Below are positions 18,272 through 26,120 of a DNA stretch of 64,000 bases, in pieces; the stretch's first letter is position 1; every line of letters begins with the position of its first letter. The position numbers and the translations under genes are program-made. The notes under the pieces are model-generated. The model had not been told where the DNA came from, ran no database searches, and saw only the letters and a program-made list of their open reading frames with translations. Origin of the DNA: Actinosynnema sp. ALI-1.44 (lineage in GTDB: Bacteria > Actinomycetota > Actinomycetes > Mycobacteriales > Pseudonocardiaceae); assembly GCF_001984155.1 (NCBI RefSeq), contig NZ_MTQO01000048.1, positions 124,001 through 188,000 of the forward strand. The letters run 5' to 3'.

Positions 18272-19461
18272 AGCGCTGGTCGGTCCGTACCCGCCTGACG
18301 GTCATCTACGGCGTCGTCTTCATGCTCGTCGGCATCGTGCTCGTGGTGGTCAACTACCTGCTGGTGCTCGGCGTACTGCCGCAACCCGCGTCGTTCGCCA
18401 CGACGATGGCACCCGTTGCTCGCGGGGACGCCTACGACGACGCAGGTGGCATAGCGATCCAGCGAGTGCCGACGCCGGTGCAGCAGACGATCGAACTCGC
18501 GGCGACCGACTACCGGGCGTCCACGCTGCAAAGCATGCTGCTGACCTCGGGCATCGCCCTGGTGGTCGCTGGTGCGATCGCGGTGTTCGCGTCCTGGTAC
18601 ATCGCCGGGCGTGTGCTGCGGCCGGTGCACATGATCACAGCGACCGCGCGCAGGTTGGGCGCGGAGAGCCTGAACCGGCGCATCCACCTGGAAGGCCCGG
18701 ACGACGAGCTGAAAGAGCTGGCCAAGACGTTCGACGGGATGCTCGAACGCCTGGCGTCGGCCTTCGACAGCCAGACCCACTTCGTCGCCAACGCCTCGCA
18801 CGAGTTGCGCACTCCGCTGGCCGTGCAGCGCACGCTGGTCGAGGTGGCCATGGCCGACCCGGCGGCCACGCCTGAGCTGCGCAGGCTCGGCACGCACCTG
18901 CTGGCGACCAACGAGCGCAGCGAACGCCTGATCGAGGGCCTGTTGGTGCTCGCACGCAGCGACCGTGGGCTGAGTGGCCGTGTTCCCGTGCGCCTGGACG
19001 AGGTGGCCAAGACCGTGCTGGTCGGCTGCATCGGCATGGCCGACGAGCACAACGTGACCATCCACAAGACCATCCGGCAGCGGACCGTCGCCGGTGACCC
19101 CGTGCTGCTCGAACGGCTGCTCATCAACCTCGTGCACAATGCGATCCGCTACAACAAGGCGGGCGGCTCGGTGACCGTCGAAGTGGGCGATTCCCCCGCG
19201 GTCCGCGTGGTCAACACGGGACCGGTCGTGCCGGTCGAGGCGTTGCCCGGGTTGTTCGAGCCGTTCCGCAGGCTGGAGCGGACCGCCACGTCGGGCGGAT
19301 CCGGGTTGGGGTTGTCGATCGTGCGTTCGGTGGTCAAGGCGCACGCCGGGTCGATCGGCGTCCTGGCCCGGCCGTCCGGCGGACTGGATCTGCGCGTCGA
19401 CCTGCCGCCGTCGTCCGCCCCGGCGGCACCGGCTCCGCACAACACCGTTACAGCGGGCTGA
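18268..19461 (+). CDS. Sensor histidine kinase (two TM spans, HAMP)
   Basis: A 397-residue membrane kinase. Membrane spans lie at about residues 13-35 and 92-113, enclosing a short extracytoplasmic loop of about 55 residues. A HAMP domain follows (GRVLRPVHMITATARRL). The dimerisation domain has the phospho-acceptor in NASHELRTPLAVQRTL (about residue 177). The ATPase domain shows NLVHNAIRYN and SGLGLSIVRSVVKAHAG. GTG 18268 overlaps the regulator stop. The Pro/Ala-rich tail carries no known motif. It likely senses an envelope-active compound and induces the divergent export operon. Confidence 0.92.
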   Translation: MKRWSVRTRLTVIYGVVFMLVGIVLVVVNYLLVLGVLPQPASFATTMAPVARGDAYDDAGGIAIQRVPTPVQQTIELAATDYRASTLQSMLLTSGIALVVAGAIAVFASWYIAGRVLRPVHMITATARRLGAESLNRRIHLEGPDDELKELAKTFDGMLERLASAFDSQTHFVANASHELRTPLAVQRTLVEVAMADPAATPELRRLGTHLLATNERSERLIEGLLVLARSDRGLSGRVPVRLDEVAKTVLVGCIGMADEHNVTIHKTIRQRTVAGDPVLLERLLINLVHNAIRYNKAGGSVTVEVGDSPAVRVVNTGPVVPVEALPGLFEPFRRLERTATSGGSGLGLSIVRSVVKAHAGSIGVLARPSGGLDLRVDLPPSSAPAAPAPHNTVTAG

Positions 19462-19813
19462 TGCGTCGAATCGCGAACAGTCACAACGAAATGATCATTG
19501 TCACTGGCGCAACCCGCCCGCACGTCAACGCACAAGCGGATGAACATGCCGTGAAGTGACTGGTTGCCAAGGAGATCCGGCGTACGCCGATCCGGTGCCC
19601 CACGACCGTCGAACTTCGTCCACTACGTGACCGAACTCGCTTTCCTCCCTTCTGCCCAACCAAAGTAGGAAGTAAGGGAGTGCGCTTTCGCTGTGGATGC
19701 GGGAAGATCGATGGCGAGTATCTCGCTGAGGCGCGGCGCGCCTCCGCCGTCAAGCGGACGCGCCGTAATAACGTCACAAAGTCAGCGAGGTGAAGTCATT
19801 CGGGAGGCTTGAG
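19462..19813. other. Intergenic region before sepH
   Basis: This 352-base region holds no credible gene. It contains small palindromes, including GGCGTACGCC near 19580 and GCGAG-TAT-CTCGC near 19713, and an AT-richer patch (GTAATAACGTCACAAAG) about 40 bases before sepH. That patch may hold the sepH promoter. No strong terminator for the upstream kinase operon was found. Confidence 0.4.
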
Positions 19814-20896
19814 GTGCGCGCGCTACGAGTTGTCGGGCTCGGAGAGGATGGCAAGACTGTCATCCTCGAAGACCCGATGCGTGGCGAGCGTTTCCAACTG
19901 CCCGCGGACGAGCGGCTGCGTGCGGCTGCCCGTGGCGACGTCACCAGACTCGGCCAGATCGAAATCGAGCTGGAGAGCCAGATGCGCCCACGTGAAATCC
20001 AGGCCCGCATCCGCGCGGGCGAGTCCGTCGCCCAGGTCGCCGAGGCGTCCGGCCTGCCCGAGGACAAGGTCGAGCGGTTCGCCTACCCGGTCCTGCTCGA
20101 ACGATCCCGCACCGCCGACCTGGCCCAGCGCGCCCACCCGGTCCGCGAGGACGGGCCGGACGTGCAGACGCTCGGCGAGGTCTGCGCGCACGCGTTCGGC
20201 CTGCGCGGCCAGGAGTACTCCGAAGCAGTCTGGGACTCGTGGAAGAACGAGGAGAACAAGTGGGTCGTCCAGCTGCGCTGGACAGCGGGCCGCTCGGACA
20301 ACCGCGCCCACTGGTCGTTCAAGCCAGGAGCGCACGGCGGCACGGTCACCCCGCTCGACGACCACGCGCATGACCTGCTCGACCCGAACCCGAACAGGTC
20401 CTTGCGGACCGTGCGCCCGGTGACGGAGCTGGCCAGGCAAGCGCTTGCGATGGAGACAGCGCAGCGCCCGCAGCCTGCTCAGGAGCCGGTGTACGCGGAG
20501 CCCGAGCCGGTGGCACAGCCCCCGCAGCCCGAGCCCGTGGCCGCCCAGACGCAGCCGGTCCACCAGCAGCCGGAACCGGAGCCGGTCGTCGAACCGGTCC
20601 AGCCACCGGTGGCCCCGCAGCCGCCTGCCGAGCCCGCGGCTCAGCAGCAACCGGAGCCGGAGCCCCAGCCGGTCGCCGAACCGGTCCCTCAGTCAGTCGC
20701 CGAGCCCGAGCCCGTGGCACAGCCGGAACCGGCGGCGGCGACCAAGCCGGTGCAGGAGGAACTGGTCCCGGAGCCGGAGCCCAAGCCGGACGCGGCCAAG
20801 GAGAAGCCCGCGCCCCGGCGCGGCAAGAAGAAGAACCACCCGGTGGTGCCCGCCTGGGAGGACGTGCTGCTGGGCGTCCGCTCCAACCGGGGCTGA
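19814..20896 (+). CDS. sepH: Septation protein SepH (DUF3071)
   Basis: SepH is an FtsZ-binding regulator of actinobacterial cell division. The conserved N-terminal domain (LRVVGLGEDGKTVILEDPMR, then LRAAARGDVTRLGQIEIELES and MRPREIQARIRAGESVAQVA) covers about 100 residues and includes the helix-turn-helix-like part. A middle region follows (WDSWKNEENKWVVQLRW). The last 140 residues are Pro/Glu/Gln-rich repeats ending in a basic segment (RRGKKKNHPVVPAWEDVLLG), the usual SepH layout. GTG 19814 is chosen because GGGAGG lies six bases before it. Total length is 360 residues. Confidence 0.92.
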   Translation: MRALRVVGLGEDGKTVILEDPMRGERFQLPADERLRAAARGDVTRLGQIEIELESQMRPREIQARIRAGESVAQVAEASGLPEDKVERFAYPVLLERSRTADLAQRAHPVREDGPDVQTLGEVCAHAFGLRGQEYSEAVWDSWKNEENKWVVQLRWTAGRSDNRAHWSFKPGAHGGTVTPLDDHAHDLLDPNPNRSLRTVRPVTELARQALAMETAQRPQPAQEPVYAEPEPVAQPPQPEPVAAQTQPVHQQPEPEPVVEPVQPPVAPQPPAEPAAQQQPEPEPQPVAEPVPQSVAEPEPVAQPEPAAATKPVQEELVPEPEPKPDAAKEKPAPRRGKKKNHPVVPAWEDVLLGVRSNRG

Positions 20897-20905
20897 CAGG
20901 CAGAA

Positions 20906-20941
20906 CCGGTGGGGGTGTTCCAGCTGGAACACCCCCATCGG
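20906..20941. terminator. 26-base perfect palindrome, bidirectional terminator
   Basis: GGGGGTGTTCCAG and its reverse complement are contiguous (20911-20936), extended by CCG/CGG outside. It lies between the convergent sepH stop (20896) and the stop of the gene ending at 20947, so it should end both transcripts. Confidence 0.85.
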
Positions 20942-20946
20942 TGTGT

Positions 20947-21897
20947 TCAGCGCCAGATGCGCGACGGCCAGGTCCCGCGGTTGCTCACATCGCCGACGAA
21001 CTGGACGCTCTCCGCCAGCCGCACGAGGTATTCGCGTTCGCCCCGCATGGCGTCAGTCGTGACCACCAGCATGTAGCCGGGGATCACATCCGGGACCTTG
21101 ACCACGTTCGGTTCGACAGACGCCGCTCGGCCGCGGACGGTCGTGTGAGTCTGGAGGCCCTTCTCCGTCGGTGCCAGGAGCACCGAAATGGTCGACGCCC
21201 CGGCCTGGGTCGAGTGGGTGAAGTCCACTGACCCCGTCGGTGTGCTCACGTAGGCCGAGATGGCACGCAACGTCAGGGAGTCGTCGCGCGGCACGGTGAA
21301 CGGCACGGACATCGGCTTGACGACGGGCCGCACTGCCTGCGCGATGTAGTGCAACCGCTCTTTGATGTTCGGGAACGTCGCGTGCGAGCGAACGGTCGCA
21401 TATCCCTCACCCGGCCACTTCCACATCAGCGTGCCGAGGTCCTCGCCTGTCCAGTATGCCTTCCTACCGTTGACGTCCGGGGCGGCATTGCGCATCTCCG
21501 CATCGCCGGGAACGAGGCCAGGTCGGAGGACCTCGACCTCAGCCGTGCCCGCGCCGCCGTCGGTGCGTGTCAGCACGACAGTCTGGGAGGTGGTGGTGCT
21601 CGTGTAAAACCGCGGCGTGAACCCACCAGCTGTACCCACCTCGACCAACTGCTCGATCACGCCATCTGTGGATTTCGCCGGAGGCACCTGCTCCGACAGG
21701 TTGCTGACCACCGCGGGCACACCGAGCCCGGCGAGCACCGCGAGGCTGGCGGCGGCCGCCACACCGGCGATCACCCGGCGCCTGCTGGTCCGGCGGCCCG
21801 CCTGCTTGGCCTTGGCGATGTCCACGCCGGTCCGGATGTCCGGTTCGACGTCCCGCAGCGGCGCGAGCAGTTGCCTGCCTTCGTCCTCGTGGTTCAT
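20947..21897 (-). CDS. CU044_5270-like membrane protein, partner of SigE-family sigma
   Basis: A 316-residue protein with a cytoplasmic N-terminus of about 45 residues (RQLLAPLRDVEPDIRTGVDI), one membrane span near 47-67 and an extracytoplasmic domain of about 240 residues. This matches the CU044_5270 family usually encoded right after SigE-type sigma factors in actinobacteria. An anti-sigma or sensor role is an inference from that pairing. ATG 21897 is preferred over GTG 21906 because GGGAGG lies eight bases before it. The gene follows the sigma factor with only a few bases between. Confidence 0.78.
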   Translation of the reverse strand: MNHEDEGRQLLAPLRDVEPDIRTGVDIAKAKQAGRRTSRRRVIAGVAAAASLAVLAGLGVPAVVSNLSEQVPPAKSTDGVIEQLVEVGTAGGFTPRFYTSTTTSQTVVLTRTDGGAGTAEVEVLRPGLVPGDAEMRNAAPDVNGRKAYWTGEDLGTLMWKWPGEGYATVRSHATFPNIKERLHYIAQAVRPVVKPMSVPFTVPRDDSLTLRAISAYVSTPTGSVDFTHSTQAGASTISVLLAPTEKGLQTHTTVRGRAASVEPNVVKVPDVIPGYMLVVTTDAMRGEREYLVRLAESVQFVGDVSNRGTWPSRIWR

Positions 21898-21902
21898 GCT
21901 CG

Positions 21903-22484
21903 TCACCTCCCATCCAACAGGCTCAACGTATGGTCACCCAACTGTTTTCGGAGTGCGGCCAGGCCGTGCGAGGTCTGGCTCTTGACGTTGCCCTCGGAGC
22001 AGTTCAACGCGCCCGCGACCTCGGCGACCGACATGTCGTAGAGGAAGCGGAGCACCAGCACGGCCCGCTGTTTGGGCGGGACCCGGCGCAACGCGGCGTG
22101 CAGGACCTGGCTGGTTTCCACGTCCGGCCCCACCTGGGGCGTCTCCGGCAGCTCGTCGACCACTCGTGTCCGGGAGAACCAGCCGGTTCGCTGCTCGTTG
22201 AGGAATGTCCGGACCACGATCGTCCGTACGTAGGCGTCGAGGTTGTCGGCGACACGGGCCTTGCGCCAGTGCACGTACAACCTGGTGATCGCGTTCTGCA
22301 CGATGTCGTCCGAGCGATGGCTGTCCCCGCAGAGCAGGTAGGCGATCCTGCGCAACGCGGGCAGTCGCGCCGTCACGTACTCGGTGTAATGCTCTTCGTC
22401 TGACGCTCGCACAGCCCACCCCCTTTGCCTGGAGGACAGCACCTGCAGCGGTATCGGTTGTGTGACGTCCGTCATATGCGCCAT
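21903..22484 (-). CDS. SigE-family RNA polymerase sigma factor
   Basis: A 193-residue sigma-70-family factor of the actinobacterial SigE (ECF-like) group. Region 2 is seen in LPALRRIAYLLCGDSHRSDDI and ARVADNLDAYVRTIVVRTFL. Region 4 is LRRVPPKQRAVLVLRFLYD followed by the helix-turn-helix AEVAGALNCSEGNVKSQTSHG. ATG 22484 has GGAGG nine bases upstream and overlaps the end of the preceding membrane protein gene by 13 bases; ATG 22475 is an alternative. The downstream CU044_5270-like gene probably encodes its regulator. Confidence 0.88.
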   Translation of the reverse strand: MAHMTDVTQPIPLQVLSSRQRGWAVRASDEEHYTEYVTARLPALRRIAYLLCGDSHRSDDIVQNAITRLYVHWRKARVADNLDAYVRTIVVRTFLNEQRTGWFSRTRVVDELPETPQVGPDVETSQVLHAALRRVPPKQRAVLVLRFLYDMSVAEVAGALNCSEGNVKSQTSHGLAALRKQLGDHTLSLLDGR

Positions 22485-24169
22485 GTCCAGACTCCTCCAC
22501 GGTAGCTTCCGGGACCGAACAGCGCCTCGCACGCCTCGCGCAGCTGTTCCTGTCGTTCGTGTGGCCCGAGCACGACCACGCCCGCCCGCCAGAACCGCAG
22601 GTCGGCCAGGGCCTGGTCCCGCTGGACCGGTCCGATCGCCCGCCGCTCGCCCCTGGCGATCGCGTCCAGCAGCTCGGAGGTCGGTCGCCGCACAGCGCCG
22701 TAGTGCCCTTCGCGGCCGCGGCCGGGGCCGACGAAATACCCCTCGGCCAGCGGGAAGCCCATGCCCGCCTCGGTCTGCCAGTGCAACGGCTCCGAGTTGC
22801 CGGGGCTCGCCGGAGGCACCATCACCACTGACCGGCCCGGCTTCGCGTCGTCTCGCCACACGCCTTCGGCGAAGTACGCGGGCACCCCGGGTCGTTGGTG
22901 GACGGGCAGCGGCGTCGGCGTGATCGGCAGCAGCACCGCGACGAGCGTGCCGAACCACAGCAGCCGCAGCGGGATGTGCGTGGCGTTGTCCGCGAGGGTG
23001 ATGATCCGCTGGCAAGCCATCGCGAGCAGGATCCCGATCGTCGGCACGCACGCCATGGCGAAGCGGGCGCCGAGCAACGAGTCGTAGAGCGGCAACTGGG
23101 ACACAGCCAGCCACGGCAACGGCAGCCAGGTCTCCTCGCCGTTGACCTTCAGCAGCCAGCCGAGCGACAGCACGGCCATCACGGCGGCGGTGATCACGAG
23201 CGCTCGGGCCGCCGCGACCCGCCACAGCCAGATCGCCAGCACGACCACCAGGATCACCAGCGGCCAGCCGAAGAACGCGTTCTCCTCGGTGGGGTTGATC
23301 GAGATCCGGCCGGCCGAGTCGGGATCACCGGCGATCGAATAGCTGCCGAACGCCGTCATGGTGGCCAGGTCGTTGCCTGCGCCGCCGTGCCCCATGCTGG
23401 TGTAGCTCTGCGGCCCGAAGAACTGCTGCCACAACGGATACGCCACGATCGAGGCCGCGACCAGCCCGGCGATGCCGATCCCTTTGAGCAGATGCGTGCT
23501 CAGCACCGACGGGCGGGCGAGCCCGTAGACCACCAGCGCAGTAGCGGCGATCAGCAACGGCTCCTCGCCGAGGAAAACCTGGTACGCGACCAGCAGCCCG
23601 AGGATGAAGCCGTTGCGCAACAGGCTTTCCCCGCGTGCCAACCGGATCACCCGCGCGACGATGAACGGCAGCACGAACAACGCGGTGAAGTTCGGGTGCG
23701 CGGTGGCGTGTGTGATCATCGGCGGGGCGAACGCGCAGAACGCGCCGCCGACCGCCGCGCCGATCCGGTTGTCCACCAGGTACCGCGAGATCACCCAGTA
23801 CCACCCGGCCGCGCTGCCCGCGACTCCCCCGGTGAGCACCACGAGGAACGTGGTACCGGGGCCGAACAGCCACGTGATCGGCGAGAGCGGGATGCCGAGA
23901 CCCAACACGGATGTGTTGGCCATCATGTTCACGCCGAAGGGGAAGTTCTGCAGCGTGCTGTGCAGTGCGTCACCGGGCGAGCCCGCGGCGACGGCGAAGA
24001 ACCACTCGAACAGGTTCTGGTCGTGCCCGCTGTTGGTCAGGTAGGACGCTCCCACATCAGTCCACATGCGACTGTAAAGCAGCACAGCCGCCAGGACGTA
24101 GCAGCCGAAGACGAACCAGTCCGTCGCGTTCAGGCTTGCCCGTCGGGTTGTTCGGTTGAGGACCATCAC
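22472..24169 (-). CDS. Large polytopic membrane protein (GT-C-like topology)
   Basis: A 565-residue protein with about ten or more hydrophobic spans and a C-terminal soluble part of about 130 residues. An early acidic loop (LTNSGHDQNLFEWFFAVAA) resembles the first extracytoplasmic loop of GT-C fold glycosyltransferases and related uncharacterised membrane enzymes; this assignment is tentative. The start is GTG 24169 or ATG 24166. It overlaps the sigma factor gene downstream. It may act in cell-surface polysaccharide or lipid assembly. Confidence 0.7.
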   Translation of the reverse strand: MMVLNRTTRRASLNATDWFVFGCYVLAAVLLYSRMWTDVGASYLTNSGHDQNLFEWFFAVAAGSPGDALHSTLQNFPFGVNMMANTSVLGLGIPLSPITWLFGPGTTFLVVLTGGVAGSAAGWYWVISRYLVDNRIGAAVGGAFCAFAPPMITHATAHPNFTALFVLPFIVARVIRLARGESLLRNGFILGLLVAYQVFLGEEPLLIAATALVVYGLARPSVLSTHLLKGIGIAGLVAASIVAYPLWQQFFGPQSYTSMGHGGAGNDLATMTAFGSYSIAGDPDSAGRISINPTEENAFFGWPLVILVVVLAIWLWRVAAARALVITAAVMAVLSLGWLLKVNGEETWLPLPWLAVSQLPLYDSLLGARFAMACVPTIGILLAMACQRIITLADNATHIPLRLLWFGTLVAVLLPITPTPLPVHQRPGVPAYFAEGVWRDDAKPGRSVVMVPPASPGNSEPLHWQTEAGMGFPLAEGYFVGPGRGREGHYGAVRRPTSELLDAIARGERRAIGPVQRDQALADLRFWRAGVVVLGPHERQEQLREACEALFGPGSYRGGVWTWRI

Positions 24170-24227
24170 GTCCGGGGAGACACAGGCACGCGTCGGATCG
24201 GTTGTATCCGCCTTGTTGGCCGGATAT

Positions 24228-24258
24228 TTGACCTCGAGTGAACTTGAGGTCGCAGCAT
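24228..24258 (+). promoter_or_regulatory. MerR/SoxR-like operator-promoter before ABC exporter
   Basis: A near-perfect palindrome, GACCTCGAGT-GA-ACTTGAGGTC (24230-24251, one mismatch), overlaps a TTGACC -35 (24228-24233). A poor -10 (CAGCAT, 24253-24258) lies after a 19-base spacer. An over-long spacer filled by a CCTC-AGT-ACT-GAGG palindrome is the hallmark of MerR-family promoters, and the sequence resembles SoxR boxes. No MerR gene is present in the window. Confidence 0.7.
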
Positions 24259-24344
24259 GGTCGTCGGTGCCGGGAAATTCAGATGCCCCGCCCGGCGTTG
24301 CTTTGTAACCTCGAAGGCTGGCATCGAGAAAGTTGGGGGTTGTG

Positions 24345-26120
24345 ATGGAAGAGGCGGAGCAACCGAGCTCGGCCTATCGATCTCTCCGGCGCCTCGGCCG
24401 TTACGCGAGGCCGTGGCGCCGTTACCTGATCCTCGCGATGGTCGCCACGATCTGCGCGATGGCAGCGGGACTGACGATCCCGCTGATGATCCAGAGCATC
24501 CTGGACGGTCCGATCGCACGGGGCGAGACGACCGGGTTGCTCTGGCCGGTCGCGGGAGTGGCGTTGCTCGGTCTCACGGAGGCCGGGCTTTTCTATTGCC
24601 GCCGCAAGATGCTCGCCCGGCCGACCACGGGGATCGAGGCGCGGATGCGCAGCGACCTCTACGCGCACCTGCAGCGGCTGCCGGTCTCGTTCCACGACCG
24701 CTGGCAGTCCGGGCAACTGCTGTCGCGAGCGGTGGCCGACCTGTCCACTATCCGCGGTTTCTTCGCTTTCGTCGCGATTTTCCTCGTCGTCAACAGCCTC
24801 ACCCTGATCGGCGGGCTGACCGTGCTGTTCACGCTGGACTTCTGGCTCGGGCTGACCGTGCTGGTCTCGACACTGCCGCTGATCGCGATCTCCACGGTGT
24901 TCGAGCGGAAGTACAAGGTGACCGCCCGGCTCGCCCAGGACCAGGACGGCGACCTGGCGACCACGGTCGAGGAGTCCGCGCTGGGCATCCGCGTGCTCAA
25001 GGCGTTCGGCCGCGGCCCGCACCTGGCACGCCGATTCCTCGGCCAAGCCAAGCTGTTGCGCGGCACGGAACTGCGCAAAGCGCGGATCCTGTCGCTGCTG
25101 TGGGGCGCGATCGTGCTCCTGCCGGAGGCAGGCATCGCGGGCCAGCTGTTGGTCGGCACGTCCGGGATCGTCGACGGCACGATGACCGTCGGTACGTTGG
25201 TCGCCGCGGTGACCGTGGCGGCGTACCTGCGGTGGCCGACGGACTCGATCGGCTGGCTGCTCGCCGAGACCAACCAGACAGCCGCGGCCACGGACCGGTA
25301 CTTCGAGGCGTTGGACGCGCCGGTCACCGTCGCCGACCCGGCCGACCCGAAACCGCCCGCGACCCCGGCGCGGGGACTGCTGCGGTTCGACAACGTCCAC
25401 TTCAGACACGCCGAGGGCGGCGCGGAGATCCTGCGCGGGGTGGACCTGGAGGTCCGGCCGGGCGAGACCGTGGCACTGGTCGGCGCGACGGGCACCGGCA
25501 AGACCACGCTCACCGCGCTGGTCGCGCGTCTTGCCGACGTGACCGAAGGCCGGATCACGATCGACGGCGTGAACATCGCCGACCTGCGCCTGGCGGACCT
25601 GCGGACCCTGGTGTCGATGGCGTTCGAGGAACCCGTGCTGTTCTCCGCCAGTGTGCGCGAGAACATCGCGCTCGGCTCGACGGACGCGACCGACGAGCAG
25701 GTCTGGGAGGCCTTGCGGATCGCACAGGCGGACAAGTTCGTCGACCTGTTGCCGTGGGGGCTGGACACCCGGATCGGCGAGCAGGGCCTGTCGTTGTCCG
25801 GCGGGCAGCGGCAACGGCTCGCGCTGGCCCGTGCGATCGTCGCCCACCCGGAGATACTGGTACTGGACGACCCGCTGTCCGCTTTGGACGTCCACACCGA
25901 GGCGGAGGTCGAGCGCGCGCTGCGTGAGGTCCTGTCCGGGGTGACCGCGCTCGTCGTGGCGCACCGGCCGAGCACGGTCCAGCTCGCCGACCGGGTCGCG
26001 ATGCTGGCCGACGGCCGGATCGCCGCGGTCGGCTCGCACTCGGAACTCCTGGCGACCAACCAGGCGTACCGGAAGTTGTTGTCCACGTTGGAAGACGAAG
26101 CCGAGGAGGTGAAGGCATGA
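24345..26120 (+). CDS. Heterodimeric ABC exporter, subunit with degenerate catalytic site
   Basis: A 591-residue half-transporter with six membrane spans in the first 310 residues and a C-terminal ATPase domain. It has Walker A GATGTGKTTLTALV, signature LSLSGGQRQRLALARA, switch His in VVAHRPS and Walker B ILVLDDPLSALD. The residue after the Walker B Asp is Asp rather than the catalytic Glu, so this nucleotide site is probably degenerate, as in TM287/288-type heterodimers. The partner gene follows with an ATGA overlap. ATG 24345 follows GGGGG; the preceding GTG (24342) is also possible. Probable multidrug or lipid exporter, likely induced through the MerR/SoxR-like site. Confidence 0.9.
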   Translation: MEEAEQPSSAYRSLRRLGRYARPWRRYLILAMVATICAMAAGLTIPLMIQSILDGPIARGETTGLLWPVAGVALLGLTEAGLFYCRRKMLARPTTGIEARMRSDLYAHLQRLPVSFHDRWQSGQLLSRAVADLSTIRGFFAFVAIFLVVNSLTLIGGLTVLFTLDFWLGLTVLVSTLPLIAISTVFERKYKVTARLAQDQDGDLATTVEESALGIRVLKAFGRGPHLARRFLGQAKLLRGTELRKARILSLLWGAIVLLPEAGIAGQLLVGTSGIVDGTMTVGTLVAAVTVAAYLRWPTDSIGWLLAETNQTAAATDRYFEALDAPVTVADPADPKPPATPARGLLRFDNVHFRHAEGGAEILRGVDLEVRPGETVALVGATGTGKTTLTALVARLADVTEGRITIDGVNIADLRLADLRTLVSMAFEEPVLFSASVRENIALGSTDATDEQVWEALRIAQADKFVDLLPWGLDTRIGEQGLSLSGGQRQRLALARAIVAHPEILVLDDPLSALDVHTEAEVERALREVLSGVTALVVAHRPSTVQLADRVAMLADGRIAAVGSHSELLATNQAYRKLLSTLEDEAEEVKA

